Shown: positions 17,586-27,480 of the stretch, one piece after another | Numbering within the stretch: the first letter of the stretch is position 1 | How the letters are laid out: every line of letters starts with the position of its first letter | Source of the DNA: Leptofilum sp041748655 | GTDB lineage: Bacteria; Chloroflexota; Anaerolineae; Promineifilales; Promineifilaceae | NCBI GenBank assembly: GCA_041748655.1 | Contig: JBGTCV010000081.1 | Location: 1 to 64,000 of the forward strand | DNA length: 64,000 nt | Direction: 5' to 3' | Position numbers and translations under genes: made by a program | Notes under the pieces: generated by a model | What the model saw: only the letters and a program-made list of their open reading frames with translations | The model's database searches: none | What the model was told of the DNA's origin: nothing

Positions 17586-18818
17586 ATGAAAGTTGCAATT
17601 GACATAACTGTGCTTTATCGTGCCTGGGCCGGGGTGTTTACCTATCACTACCGGCTGATTCAGGCACTATTGCAAGTGGCCCCGCCTGGGTACCAATTTG
17701 TGCTGCTAGATTATTTGCCTCTACACAACGGCGCAACACACCATCTGGCCGAAATTGAGCAGTTGGCAGGAAAGCGGGCGCAAGCTCTACATGTTCCAGG
17801 ACTGCGTCATCGCAAATCGTCTCATCTCTCTTTCTTGCAGAAGCCGGGGATTGAAACGGCCGTGCGTACCATTGATCACCTGCTAGAACCAACCTGGGAA
17901 AAGCTGACCGGTGCTGTACAAAATGCGCAGTTGCAAAAGCATCTGGCCGGCGTCGATATCTTTCACTCGTCGGATGTACTGAACTATGCCTTGCCCGGTG
18001 CCCAAAGCGTGACCACCATTCATGATTTAACCACGCTCATTCTGCCACAATATCATTTGCCACACGTTCAAAAAATGCAGGCTAAGAAGTTTCGCTTTGC
18101 CCAGGAGCAGGCCGATGCGGTCATTGCCGTTTCGGAGAATACAAAACGGGACATCGTGCGCTTGCTAGGCATTGAGCCGGAACGGGTACATGTGGTGTAT
18201 GAAGGAGTGGAGCCGGGTTTACGGCCGTTACCCACCGAAGCTACCCTCCCTACCTTGTCGGCTTACGGACTGGAACCCCAAACCTACATCCTGCACGTAG
18301 GCACCATCGAACCGCGTAAAAATTTGGTGCGCCTGGTTGAGGCGTACCAGCAAGTACACCAGGCCATGCCGCAGCCGCCCAAACTGGTGTTGGTTGGCCG
18401 CAAAGGGTGGTTTTATGATGAAGTTTACGCTAGAGTAACGGCGCTCAACTTAACCAGGAGTGTCCTGTTTTTGGACACCGTTACCGATGAGGAGCTGCCA
18501 GCCTTTTACAATGGCGCTTTGCTGCTGGTTTATCCCACATTATATGAGGGATTTGGGCTACCGGCTTTGGAGGCGATGGCTTGTGGAACGGCCGTTGTCG
18601 CCGCCAACACCTCCTCCCTGCCAGAAGTTGTCGGGAACGCTGGCTTGCTCATCGATCCCACGAGCGTAACCGCCATAACCAACGCTATCTTATTAATTTT
18701 GGAAGATGAAGCTCAACGGACTGAACTGTCCCAGAAAAGTCTATTGCAGGCTAAAAAATTCACCTGGGAACAAGTTGCGCAGGGCACGCTGGCCGTTTAT
18801 GAAAAAATCGTCAATTGA
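17586..18818 (+). CDS. Family 4 glycosyltransferase
   Basis: 410 residues, GT-B fold. The N-terminal acceptor half has a DIFHSSDVLNY segment and TTIHDLTTLILPQ near 145. The C-terminal donor half starts at ILHVGTIEPRKNLVRLVEAY (about 240) and has the E-x7-E loop YEGFGLPALEAMACGT near 320-335. Mannosyl/glucosyltransferase-like. Eighteen bases separate it from the bifunctional enzyme and nine from the sulfotransferase, consistent with one transcript. Confidence 0.95.
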   Translation: MKVAIDITVLYRAWAGVFTYHYRLIQALLQVAPPGYQFVLLDYLPLHNGATHHLAEIEQLAGKRAQALHVPGLRHRKSSHLSFLQKPGIETAVRTIDHLLEPTWEKLTGAVQNAQLQKHLAGVDIFHSSDVLNYALPGAQSVTTIHDLTTLILPQYHLPHVQKMQAKKFRFAQEQADAVIAVSENTKRDIVRLLGIEPERVHVVYEGVEPGLRPLPTEATLPTLSAYGLEPQTYILHVGTIEPRKNLVRLVEAYQQVHQAMPQPPKLVLVGRKGWFYDEVYARVTALNLTRSVLFLDTVTDEELPAFYNGALLLVYPTLYEGFGLPALEAMACGTAVVAANTSSLPEVVGNAGLLIDPTSVTAITNAILLILEDEAQRTELSQKSLLQAKKFTWEQVAQGTLAVYEKIVN

Positions 18819-18827
18819 GGGACAAGT

Positions 18828-19715
18828 TTGCATACTCAAACCGCTATTTTCTTGCATATTCCCAAGACCGCAGGCGTAACAATCCGCCATCTAATCAGGC
18901 GACAATATCACGAGACCGAAATGTATCATGGTCAACTTCTCTTGGAAAAAGATATTGTTGAGACATTAAACAGCTTATCGGTTGAACGCAGATCCCAAAT
19001 CCGAATGCTATGGGGCCATTTAATTTTTGGTGTTCATAAACATCTGCCAGGAACTTCAACCTATTTTACTTTTCTACGGGATCCCATTGAGCGAACAATT
19101 TCCCACTATTACTATGTTTTAAGTCGCCCTCAAGAATTCGAGATTGCCAAATATATCAGGCAGCACAATATTGACTTTCATGAAGCCTTGGAACGCGAAT
19201 TAATTCGTGACATTCAAAATGTGCAAACCCGTATGATAGCAGGTTTACCATACGACTTTCCCCCAAACACTTATACAGAGGAACATTTGGAAACGGCTAT
19301 AAATAATTTAAACGACTATTTTGCTGTAGTTGGGCTGGTTGAACGGTTTGATGAATCGCTCCTCCTTTTAAAAAAGGCCTTCGGCTGGAGTAATATCTTT
19401 TACAATCGTCAAAATAAAACACCGCGCCGTCCATATCAGGATGAGGTTGCTCCTGCAACAATGGCTTTGATTGAAAAGGAAAACGATTTGGATATTAAGC
19501 TATACCAATTTGCTCAACAGCTATTTGCCGAGCGTCTGGAGCAACAAGATGAAAATTTCGCGAAGGCGTTACGCCGCTTCAAGTTCTGGAACCACACCTT
19601 TTATGGCCCACTAAAAACCAAATATGACATCGTTGACGGTTTTGTACAAAAAGCATATTGGCAAATGCGGAAGGTTTCTATACGTGAAATGGTAAAGAAA
19701 CAATTCAACAATTAA
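18828..19715 (+). CDS. Sulfotransferase family protein
   Basis: 295 residues from TTG 18828, preceded by GAGGGA. The 5'-phosphosulfate loop LHIPKTAGVTI lies at 9-19 and the 3'-phosphate site RDPIERTISHYY at 84-95, as in carbohydrate sulfotransferases (Sulfotransfer_2). It should move sulfate from PAPS to a sugar hydroxyl, implying a sulfated surface polysaccharide. It is markedly AT-richer than its neighbours and contains no ACGGCCGT, both suggesting recent transfer into the locus. Confidence 0.9.
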   Translation: MHTQTAIFLHIPKTAGVTIRHLIRRQYHETEMYHGQLLLEKDIVETLNSLSVERRSQIRMLWGHLIFGVHKHLPGTSTYFTFLRDPIERTISHYYYVLSRPQEFEIAKYIRQHNIDFHEALERELIRDIQNVQTRMIAGLPYDFPPNTYTEEHLETAINNLNDYFAVVGLVERFDESLLLLKKAFGWSNIFYNRQNKTPRRPYQDEVAPATMALIEKENDLDIKLYQFAQQLFAERLEQQDENFAKALRRFKFWNHTFYGPLKTKYDIVDGFVQKAYWQMRKVSIREMVKKQFNN

Positions 19716-19769
19716 ACTGCCGTCATTTCTATAAATATCTTCCTAAATCGTTTGGAGTCTACACAACCA

Positions 19770-20762
19770 ATGCGTAAAGAAATCTTAGACCATATTTGCT
19801 GCCCAATGTGCAAAAAAATGGCGTTCGAGCTGGAAACTGCCGTTACCAACCACCATGAAATCCGCGAAGGAACCATCACCTGTTGTGCCTGCCACACCAC
19901 CTACCCCATTGCCAACGGCATCGTTGATCTAATGCCCAACCCAGACCAAACCATACAAAGTGAGCAGCAGGGCTGGAGCGAACTGCTGGGTGAAACAACT
20001 GAAGAACTGGTTGATACCATGCTGCAACTGCCCCATTATGGCGAAGACCCTCTCTGGATCAATGTGGCCAAAAGCTTTGATGATATTATGGAGAAAGTCG
20101 ATTTTAATGGGAAAAAGGTGTTGGATATTGGGGCAGGACGTTGCTGGTCAACGCGCCACATGGTGTTAGCCGGAGCCAGCTACGCTGTTGGTGTTGACAT
20201 TATAACGGAGCGCTTCATTGGTCTGGAAACGGCCGATATTTTTCTGGAACACGACAACATTTACTTTGAGCGGATTGTTGGTGATATGAACAATCTGCCC
20301 ATTCGTCCCGCCACCTTCGATATTGCCTTCATGACAGCCACCCTGCACCACACTTCCGACCCCAACCAGGCCATGAAAGAGGTCGCCGACACCCTTGTCC
20401 CTGGTGGCATCGCCATCCTCATCAACGAACCCGTGGGTGGTTTGCGACAAAAAAACACGCTGGACGGCTGCGTAGAAATTGAACACGGCATCAACGAAAA
20501 CATATATTCCCTACGCGAATACCTAAATGCCGCCCGCCAGGCAGGACTAAAACCAAATATCTTTTTGTCTCCGGTTGTTAAAGATGAATTTAGTAACAAC
20601 CCAAATCAAATTGTGCATCGCTTTGGCCGGTTAGGGCGCTATGCCCTACTGCCTATGTGGCGTTATGCCATCGGTCAGCGCCTTATAGCAGGCCTTCTCC
20701 TCCCCTTCTTACACCTTGCTGCCAACATGCCCCTCACCATGATTGCGCAAAAGCCCAGCTAA
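19770..20762 (+). CDS. SAM-dependent methyltransferase with N-terminal zinc ribbon
   Basis: 330 residues from ATG 19770. The N-terminus has a Trm112-like zinc ribbon (CCPMC near 10-14 and CCAC near 44-47). The class I methyltransferase domain starts at VLDIGAGRCWSTRHM (about 116) and has NNLPIRPATFDIAF near 175-188 (Methyltransf_11 type). In this locus it probably methylates a sugar or a lipid-linked glycan. A TTG six codons upstream (19752) is possible but overlaps the only GGAG site, which suits the ATG. Confidence 0.88.
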   Translation: MRKEILDHICCPMCKKMAFELETAVTNHHEIREGTITCCACHTTYPIANGIVDLMPNPDQTIQSEQQGWSELLGETTEELVDTMLQLPHYGEDPLWINVAKSFDDIMEKVDFNGKKVLDIGAGRCWSTRHMVLAGASYAVGVDIITERFIGLETADIFLEHDNIYFERIVGDMNNLPIRPATFDIAFMTATLHHTSDPNQAMKEVADTLVPGGIAILINEPVGGLRQKNTLDGCVEIEHGINENIYSLREYLNAARQAGLKPNIFLSPVVKDEFSNNPNQIVHRFGRLGRYALLPMWRYAIGQRLIAGLLLPFLHLAANMPLTMIAQKPS

Positions 20763-20957
20763 CCCATACCAATTTCATCTTCACAGGTAGTCTGTCCACC
20801 TCTAACATAAGCGTATGGTATATACTTTTCTGCCAGATGGAAAACTTTCCGCAGTTGTCATACCATTTAGCGGATTATTGGTAACAGTAAAGACTAATTC
20901 ACGAAGCACTGCATTGTCACAACAATTCGATCAATCTTATGTAAAGGAAGTATCTGT

Positions 20958-22832
20958 ATGAAAAAAGAAAAAATGAAATGGGTTCCTCTTATTAGCTTGC
21001 TCTTGTTATTCGTTTTTGTACATCTAACCAGCCAGAGACAATCCGGTCTGCTGGGATCTGCATCGGTTGCGGCACAACCGGCTTCTGTAAATAATCAAGC
21101 GGGCTTTCCGGTCACGCTTTCTGGAGAGCGCATTCGTTTCGCCTCTGTTGCTCTAGGTGATGTAAATGGAGATGGGATCGATGACATTGTTGTAGGAGGG
21201 GCGGACGGTAAGGTTTACGCTTACCAGGGAACAGGTAATAAATTGTGGGAATATGATACCGGGAATGCCGCTATTGAAGGCAAGGCAGCCATTGCCGATA
21301 TAGACCAGGATGGCCACAGCGAGATCATCATTGGCGCGGGCAGTACCTTTACGCCCGACGCTCATGGTGGACTTTATGTCATTGATCATCTGGGGAATTT
21401 ACAGTGCTCGTATGAGACGGGGGACTTCAGGCAAGACGGTTGGCGAGATGGGGTCTGGTCTTCACCAGCTGTAGCTGATATTGATGAAAATGATGGCGGT
21501 AAGATGGAAATTGTCTTTGGCGGTTGGGATGCACGAATCCACCTGATCAATCATGATTGCTCCCTGGTTTGGCGTGTAGAAACTTATGACACGGTTTGGT
21601 CATCGCCGGCTATTTTAGACATTGATCGAGACGGCCGTCTCGACATCGTCATCGGCAGCGACAGCAATGATGACGTATCCCGCAACATAACTAAAGGGGG
21701 GCGCATCCACGCTTTTGACCGTGATGGCAACGAACTGCCAGGCTTCCCCAAATTTATCAATGAAGTCATCTATTCCTCTCCCGCTCTGGGCGACATCACC
21801 GGCGATGGCTGGGCAGAAATATTGGTTGGCACCGGTTATTTCTGGGGTAATCCAAACTGCGGTCATCCCGATGGCTGTACGCCTGGCGTTGGCCGCTATG
21901 TGAATGGCTGGGACCGTAACGGAAACGCTTTGCCCGGTTGGCCAGTAACCCTAAACGGCTACACCTGGGGCTCGCCCGCTTTAGCCGATCTGGACAATGA
22001 CGGAGAGCTCGAAGTCATTATCAACTCCTCAGACGGCAAAGTGCATGCCCTAAACAGCGATGGTAGCCAAGTACCCGGTTGGCCGGTCACCCCGGTAACG
22101 CCTGGTGGCGCATCCAATCCCACACTCGCCTCCCCCGTTGCGGCTGATGTAGATGGTGACGGAAACATTGAAGTATTCCTGGTCTCTACCTGGGAAGTTG
22201 TTGCCTGGGATAAAAATGGCAACCAACTGACCCCAACCACTTTTTCCCCGCAACCCGATGAATGGGATTTGGGCGCAAACTTTACGCTGAACAGCTCACC
22301 TGCCATCGGTGATATTGATGGAGATGGAGATGTTGAGCTGGTCATCGGCGGGGCTAACAGCGGTGGCTCGTCTGGTATGATTTATGCCTGGGACTTTTCT
22401 GGTAGTGCCGATGGCAAAATGCCCTGGCCCGCCTTCCGGCAAAATCAGTTCAATCATGGTGTTTCGCCTTTACCGCCATACCTTTTTGCAGAACCAACAT
22501 CACAATTGGTTTTGCATGAGCTGGGCGATAATTCATCGATCAAATTGAATGTGCAAATCAGCAATTTGGGCGGTGAATCCATTAACTGGTCAACGTCAAC
22601 CAGTGATGGCAGAGTCAGTGTGTCACCAAACAGCGGTACGGTTTTCACAAACGCCTCCAGCCAAATTACAATCAATACCAACGGGTTGGCGCTGGGAAAT
22701 CACACATATACGGTTACAATCGCAGGCACAGATGGCGGTAGTCCTGTGGCTAACAGCCCTGAGAATCTATCCATTACCGTCAAAATTGTGGCGGATTTAT
22801 ATTCCGTCTATCTGCCTGAAATAATCAGATAA
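20958..22832 (+). CDS. Secreted FG-GAP/VCBS beta-propeller protein
   Basis: 624 residues. Signal peptide at 1-27 or so, then at least eight calcium-binding DxDxDG loops (DVNGDGIDD, DIDQDGHSE, DIDRDGRLD, DITGDGWAE, DLDNDGELE, DVDGDGNIE, DIDGDGDVE and a longer variant) between about 65 and 490, typical of an integrin-alpha-like propeller. A BACON/Ig-like beta domain covers about 515-610, and the protein ends in SVYLPEIIR. It is probably an extracellular adhesin or glycan-binding protein. AAAGGAAG precedes the ATG. It carries only one ACGGCCGT. Confidence 0.88.
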   Translation: MKKEKMKWVPLISLLLLFVFVHLTSQRQSGLLGSASVAAQPASVNNQAGFPVTLSGERIRFASVALGDVNGDGIDDIVVGGADGKVYAYQGTGNKLWEYDTGNAAIEGKAAIADIDQDGHSEIIIGAGSTFTPDAHGGLYVIDHLGNLQCSYETGDFRQDGWRDGVWSSPAVADIDENDGGKMEIVFGGWDARIHLINHDCSLVWRVETYDTVWSSPAILDIDRDGRLDIVIGSDSNDDVSRNITKGGRIHAFDRDGNELPGFPKFINEVIYSSPALGDITGDGWAEILVGTGYFWGNPNCGHPDGCTPGVGRYVNGWDRNGNALPGWPVTLNGYTWGSPALADLDNDGELEVIINSSDGKVHALNSDGSQVPGWPVTPVTPGGASNPTLASPVAADVDGDGNIEVFLVSTWEVVAWDKNGNQLTPTTFSPQPDEWDLGANFTLNSSPAIGDIDGDGDVELVIGGANSGGSSGMIYAWDFSGSADGKMPWPAFRQNQFNHGVSPLPPYLFAEPTSQLVLHELGDNSSIKLNVQISNLGGESINWSTSTSDGRVSVSPNSGTVFTNASSQITINTNGLALGNHTYTVTIAGTDGGSPVANSPENLSITVKIVADLYSVYLPEIIR

Positions 22833-22848
22833 AAGCGACTACACAACC

Positions 22849-22934
22849 AGGATTGGCACGCCTCTGTTATAGATTAAAAATTAGACAGGCAGTAGGGGCG
22901 ACCACAAGAGTCGCCTAAGACACGTGCCAATCCT
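22849..22934. repeat. Nested inverted repeat between two polysaccharide genes
   Basis: Twelve-base arms (AGGATTGGCACG at 22849-22860, complement at 22923-22934) enclose a smaller hairpin of the GTAGGGGCGACC...GTCGCC type seen again at 51501-51562. It lies between the FG-GAP gene and the next GT4 and may attenuate transcription. Confidence 0.65.
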
Positions 22935-22945
22935 GAGAGCAAACA

Positions 22946-24184
22946 ATGGACATTCTGCATGTGGTGCATGGCTACTATCCGGCACTTGGCGGAAGCGAGC
23001 GACTCATCCAGCGTGTGTCAGAAGACCTGCACCATGCTTTTGAGGATCGCGTTACCGTTTTCACCGCCGATGGCTACAATAATGAACTTTTCGCCGATCC
23101 ATCTCAGCCACGACTGCCTGCAACCAGTTCAGAGTTAAATGGCGTTACCATCCGTCGCTTTGCCGTTTTTAATCGCCTGGGCAAGCCGCTCTACCACCTG
23201 CAAAAGCTGGCCTATCAGCTGGGTCTGCCCGGCAATCAATCCCTGCGGACACTTTATAACGGGCCTATCATGCCGGGATTACGCCGGGCAATAGAAACGG
23301 CCGAACATGACATTGTCGCCGCCGCCGCCTTTCCCTTATTACACATGTTCACCACCCTCAAAGCGTGCCAGCGTTCGCAAAAGCCGTTGGTTTTTATTGG
23401 CGCCCTGCATCCCATGAATGCCTACAACTACCAACGCCCCATGATCTACCAGGCCATTAGCCAGGCAAATGCTTATATTGCGCTGTCCAGCTATGAACGG
23501 GATTATCTCATTCAGGAATGGGGCATACGGCCGCAGAAAATCACGGTCATTGGTGCTGGCGTTGATGCAGAGCAGTATATTCAAGCTGATGCCGCTAAAT
23601 TTCGTCAAGAGCATGGGCTGGAAGACCAGCCATTGGTTGCCTTTATCGGCCAGCAAGGGCCAAACAAGGGGGTAGATACACTCATTCTGGCCATGAAGCA
23701 GGTGTGGCGCAGCATTCCAGAGGCCCGCTTGCTCATTGCCGGCTCCAAAACCCACTTTACCCAACAGTTGCAGCTGCTGGTTACAAGTGAGCTGTCACCA
23801 GTTGAGCAATCGCGCATCATTTACAAGCATAATTTTGCCGAGGCAGAAAAGCCGCTGCTGTTTGCTGCCTGCGACTTATTTGCTTATCCTTCGCGCTATG
23901 AATCTTTTGGCATTGCTTTTGTGGAGGCGTGGGCTGCGGGAAAACCGGTGATTGGCTGCCGGACCGGTGCGGTGCCGGCGGTGATTGATGAAAATAAAGA
24001 TGGCTTGCTGGTTCCTGTTGACGATCCTCAGGCGCTGGCACAAGCTTTGCTGCGGCTGTTAAAGGACCCACAATTGCGAAGGCAAATGGGCCAGGCCGGG
24101 CAGGAGAAAGTGCTGTGTCACTACACCTGGGACATTGTGACAGCTCGCTGGCGGCAGGTGTATGAGCAGGTGCTGAATGAGTGA
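22946..24184 (+). CDS. Family 4 glycosyltransferase
   Basis: 412 residues, GT-B fold: HVVHGYYPALGGSERLIQ at the N-terminus, donor half from AFIGQQGPNKGVDTLILA (about 232), and donor loop YESFGIAFVEAWAAGKP near 317-333 (E-x7-E). Typical of capsule/EPS mannosyltransferases acting at the inner membrane face. Its stop overlaps the next gene's start by eight bases. Confidence 0.94.
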   Translation: MDILHVVHGYYPALGGSERLIQRVSEDLHHAFEDRVTVFTADGYNNELFADPSQPRLPATSSELNGVTIRRFAVFNRLGKPLYHLQKLAYQLGLPGNQSLRTLYNGPIMPGLRRAIETAEHDIVAAAAFPLLHMFTTLKACQRSQKPLVFIGALHPMNAYNYQRPMIYQAISQANAYIALSSYERDYLIQEWGIRPQKITVIGAGVDAEQYIQADAAKFRQEHGLEDQPLVAFIGQQGPNKGVDTLILAMKQVWRSIPEARLLIAGSKTHFTQQLQLLVTSELSPVEQSRIIYKHNFAEAEKPLLFAACDLFAYPSRYESFGIAFVEAWAAGKPVIGCRTGAVPAVIDENKDGLLVPVDDPQALAQALLRLLKDPQLRRQMGQAGQEKVLCHYTWDIVTARWRQVYEQVLNE

Positions 24185-25556
24185 CGGTGTGGCTAGAGAA
24201 ACGGCCGTAATCGCCCTGATCCCCAACGACGTTGTTGGCCCAAACATGGCCGGGCCAGGCATTCGCATGTGGGAATTTGCCAGGGTGCTCAGCCGGCACT
24301 TTCGTGTTCATCTCATCCTCCCGCCAATCGTTGCCGCCAACTTTCCCCCCATCGAGCCACCCGACGCCATTCACCTGGCCATTTGCCACAACCAAACCGA
24401 TTTACGCCAGCAGGTGCAGCAATGTGACATCATCCTCACCCGCGGCGTTACCTTAACGGCTTACCCCTTTCTGGCACAGTTGGGCAAACCGTTGGTGCTG
24501 GACCTGTACAACACCTTTTTGCTGGAGGGTTTGCAGCAAATCGCCCACGCCGACGAGTGGCAGCAAATAACAACCCATGAGCGGGATTTAGCCAGCCTCA
24601 ACACGCAGCTCAGGCAGGCAGATTTCATTCTGTGCGCCAGCGAAAAGCAGCGGGATTACTGGCTGGGGGCGCTGTCTGCCCTTGGGCGCATCAATCCAAA
24701 TACACACCAGCACGATCATTCATTGCGCCAGTTAATCGATGTGGTTCCGTTCGGTTTGCCCCAAGAAGCTCCCCAGCATACAGGTGCCGTACTCAAAGGA
24801 GTTTATAAAAACATTGCCACCGACGACAAGGTCATTTTGTGGGCCGGCGGCATTTGGAACTGGCTGGATGCTGAAATTCTGATTCGGGCCATGCATCTCA
24901 TCCAGCAGCAGCGGGAGGATGTTAAACTTTTTTTCATGGGGGTGAAACGGCCGCACAACACCATCGCCAAACAAGATGCGGTTGAACGGGCTATGCACCT
25001 CAGCCAGGAACTGAGGCTAACGGATCGGATCGTCTATTTCAACGATTGGGTTCCCTATAACGAGCGCCAAAACTACCTGCTGGAAGCCGACATCGCCGTT
25101 AGCCTGCATTTGGATCACATCGAAACCCGTTTTGCTTTTAGAACCCGTTTACTGGACCATTTGTGGGCCAGTTTACCCACCGTGGCCACAGAAGGAGATG
25201 TGATGGGTGAATTACTGGCGCAGCATGGACTGGCCCGGCTGGTCGCGCCTGGTGATGTGGCAGGCGTAGCGCAGGCAATTCTGGAATGGGTAGATACCCC
25301 GGACCTGCGCCCAAATTTAGCAGCCCGTTTTCGTCAGGTGGCCCGCCAGTTCCAGTGGGAAGTTGTTACACAGCCGCTGATTGCGTTTTGCCAGGCACCT
25401 CGTTTGGCAGCTGACAAGCCGCACAACCGACCCACAAAGCGCGTCGAATCAACCTCTTTGTTGAACAAAAGTTGGCGCACGATTCGGCTGGGCGGGTTTG
25501 CCGCTTTTTGGCAGGAAGTCCGCAGCTATTGGCGCTGGAAGCAAATGCGACGCTGA
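24177..25556 (+). CDS. Family 4-like glycosyltransferase
   Basis: 459 residues. The N-terminus NDVVGPNMAGPGIRMWEFAR is characteristic of a GT-B subgroup found in polysaccharide clusters. The donor half starts at VILWAGGIWNWLDAEILIRA (about 220). The canonical E-x7-E is replaced by HLDHIETRFAFRTRLLDHLW near 306-325. It overlaps the upstream GT by eight bases and ends six bases before the convergent minus-strand GT. Confidence 0.85.
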   Translation: MSDGVARETAVIALIPNDVVGPNMAGPGIRMWEFARVLSRHFRVHLILPPIVAANFPPIEPPDAIHLAICHNQTDLRQQVQQCDIILTRGVTLTAYPFLAQLGKPLVLDLYNTFLLEGLQQIAHADEWQQITTHERDLASLNTQLRQADFILCASEKQRDYWLGALSALGRINPNTHQHDHSLRQLIDVVPFGLPQEAPQHTGAVLKGVYKNIATDDKVILWAGGIWNWLDAEILIRAMHLIQQQREDVKLFFMGVKRPHNTIAKQDAVERAMHLSQELRLTDRIVYFNDWVPYNERQNYLLEADIAVSLHLDHIETRFAFRTRLLDHLWASLPTVATEGDVMGELLAQHGLARLVAPGDVAGVAQAILEWVDTPDLRPNLAARFRQVARQFQWEVVTQPLIAFCQAPRLAADKPHNRPTKRVESTSLLNKSWRTIRLGGFAAFWQEVRSYWRWKQMRR

Positions 25557-25562
25557 GTTTCG

Positions 25563-26570
25563 TCAAGAAACTGCCTGTTCGTAGACCCGCTGAAACGAAT
25601 TCAACATTCCCTTTATTGTAAAATCCCGCCGGCCAACCCGTACGGCCGTTTCCATCAACATCTCATAATTCCCCACCAAGGCAACCAACGCCTGCCCAAT
25701 CGCTTCCGGCGTCACGGCTTCCACCACCGCGCCACAGCCCGTTTGGGTCACGTAGTCCGCCATGGGGATGGCCTGGCTCACCAGCACCGGCTTGCCCGCC
25801 GCCAGCGAATCGAGCAGCGAATGCGGATACGCCTTGATGATGGCCGCATCGGCCGCCAGGTTCACGGTGGCGTGGACCGTGGCCAAAATGTCGTTCACGT
25901 CCACCAGACGGTCAATCACCTGCACCCGGTCGGCCACCTGATATGCCGCCACCCGCTGACGCATCTCGGCCAGCAGATGACCGCGCCACAGGCAAACCAG
26001 CTCGATGTCGTCTCGCTGCGCCGCCAGCGCCAGCAGCGCGTCGATCCCTTTGCTTTGGAACTGCGCCTCGGTCCACGGGGCGGAGGCGACCAGCAGCCGG
26101 ATTTTGCCGTTGAGCGGTTGAGGGGTGTGGCTGAAACGGCCGCTATCCACCCCCGACTTCACCCAATGCACATTGCCCAAACCCCAACCGCGCAGTTTGT
26201 CATAGCTCCGCTCGTCTGGCACGGTAACGGCCGTCATTTTGGCCAGGAAGCGCAGGTTCGGCCGTTTGTCGCCCAGGCCACTGCTGAGCGAATAGACCAC
26301 CGGCCGCCGCAAAAAGCGCAAAATCGGGAACGGAAACGGGTCGGGGTTGTAGACGTGGTGCAAATCAATCTGACCTTCGCGGCGGCGAATCTCCGGCAGC
26401 TTGTGGAAGCCAAACAGCAGCCGGGGCAGATAAATGGGCGAGGCGACGTTGGGGTTCAGATAGATCATCTCCCCGGCAAACTGCCGCCGCAGCGCCTCGA
26501 TCTCCTGAGACAATGCCTCGGCCGCAGGCAGCCTGGGCGGCAGGCTGGTGAAGTGGTACAGAATGTTCAT
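25563..26570 (-). CDS. Family 4 glycosyltransferase (minus strand)
   Basis: 335 residues, GT-B fold. N-terminal MNILYHFTSLPPRLPAAEAL, donor half near LLVASAPWTEAQFQSKGID (about 165-185), C-terminal donor loop PHSLLDSLAAGKPVLVS near 257-273. It is coupled by an ATGA overlap to the GT2 gene upstream on the same strand. The pair faces against the surrounding plus-strand locus and ends six bases from the 24177 gene. Confidence 0.88.
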   Translation of the reverse strand: MNILYHFTSLPPRLPAAEALSQEIEALRRQFAGEMIYLNPNVASPIYLPRLLFGFHKLPEIRRREGQIDLHHVYNPDPFPFPILRFLRRPVVYSLSSGLGDKRPNLRFLAKMTAVTVPDERSYDKLRGWGLGNVHWVKSGVDSGRFSHTPQPLNGKIRLLVASAPWTEAQFQSKGIDALLALAAQRDDIELVCLWRGHLLAEMRQRVAAYQVADRVQVIDRLVDVNDILATVHATVNLAADAAIIKAYPHSLLDSLAAGKPVLVSQAIPMADYVTQTGCGAVVEAVTPEAIGQALVALVGNYEMLMETAVRVGRRDFTIKGMLNSFQRVYEQAVS

Positions 26571-27472
26571 CGTTGGTTCGCCGCCTTGGCACAGGCTGCC
26601 AGCACACGCTCATTTTGGCCACCAAAACGGCCGTTTACCCCATCCCCCAGCGCCAGCCAGACGGCCCGCGCCGTGCTGTGCTGCCCGCCCAACCGCAGCT
26701 TGAGCCACAGCGCCGCCGTGTACGCCAGCCAAAAACCGTACAAATCGAGCCGCCAGCGGTAATGGTTGCGCAAAATCAGGAAGCGATTGCGCACGATGTA
26801 GTAGACATAAAGTGAATTCCGCAGCGGGGCAGAGCGGCTGATGGTGTGGCTGGCCCTGGCTCGCCGCTCGACGGCACAGACAAAGCCATGCCGCCGCGCC
26901 CGCAAAGACAAATCGGCCATCTCGGTGCTGAAGAAAAAGCGCTCGTCCAGCAGCCCTACCTGCCGCAGCATGGCCGCCCGGATGAGAACGGCCGTTCCCG
27001 AAATCGTCTCCACCTGCTGCACCGGAGCGTCGGTGGCAAAGCCCTGAACCCGCGTTTTCAGGTGAAAGACGGGGTTTTTACCGCCAACCGCTACCAGCTT
27101 GCCATCTTCATCAAAAAGTTGGGGTACCACCATGCCAATTTGGGGATTTTCCTTGAGCGTTTGGATGAGGCGCTGAACGGCCGTTTCCCCAATCACCGCG
27201 TCGTTGTTCAGCAGCAAAATGGGGGCGTCGCTGTGCGCCAGGGCAAAAGCTATGCCCCGGTTAGACCCGCCAGAAAAGCCCTCGTTGGCCTTGTTGGCGA
27301 TGAGCTGCACGCCGGGCAGAGCCTGCCGGATTTGGGCCACATCATCCCCCTCAGATGCGTTATCCACGACGATGAGAGACGGCCGTACCTGCTGCCAGGT
27401 TAGCAACGGCCGTAAACACGCTATCGTGTCTTCAGCCGCATTCCAGTTTAAGAGGACAATCGAAACATCCAT
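26567..27472 (-). CDS. Family 2 glycosyltransferase (minus strand)
   Basis: 301 residues from ATG 27472 (MDVSIVLLNWNAAED). GT2 signatures: VVDNASEGDD, NEGFSGGSNRGIAFA, LLNNDAVIGE and FFFSTEMADLSLRARRHG. Rhamnosyltransferase-like. A longer frame reaches 27514 but those codons come from the GTGAAACGT repeat, so I rejected it. It forms a two-gene unit with the following GT4. Six ACGGCCGT sites fall in this gene. Confidence 0.92.
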   Translation of the reverse strand: MDVSIVLLNWNAAEDTIACLRPLLTWQQVRPSLIVVDNASEGDDVAQIRQALPGVQLIANKANEGFSGGSNRGIAFALAHSDAPILLLNNDAVIGETAVQRLIQTLKENPQIGMVVPQLFDEDGKLVAVGGKNPVFHLKTRVQGFATDAPVQQVETISGTAVLIRAAMLRQVGLLDERFFFSTEMADLSLRARRHGFVCAVERRARASHTISRSAPLRNSLYVYYIVRNRFLILRNHYRWRLDLYGFWLAYTAALWLKLRLGGQHSTARAVWLALGDGVNGRFGGQNERVLAACAKAANQR

Positions 27473-27480
27473 AATTTTTG

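Noticed and set aside
25743..26762. Plus-strand open frame of 339 codons across the two minus-strand glycosyltransferase genes
   Set aside because: It spans two well-supported GT genes on the other strand and its translation is His/Gln/Arg-rich with no domain.
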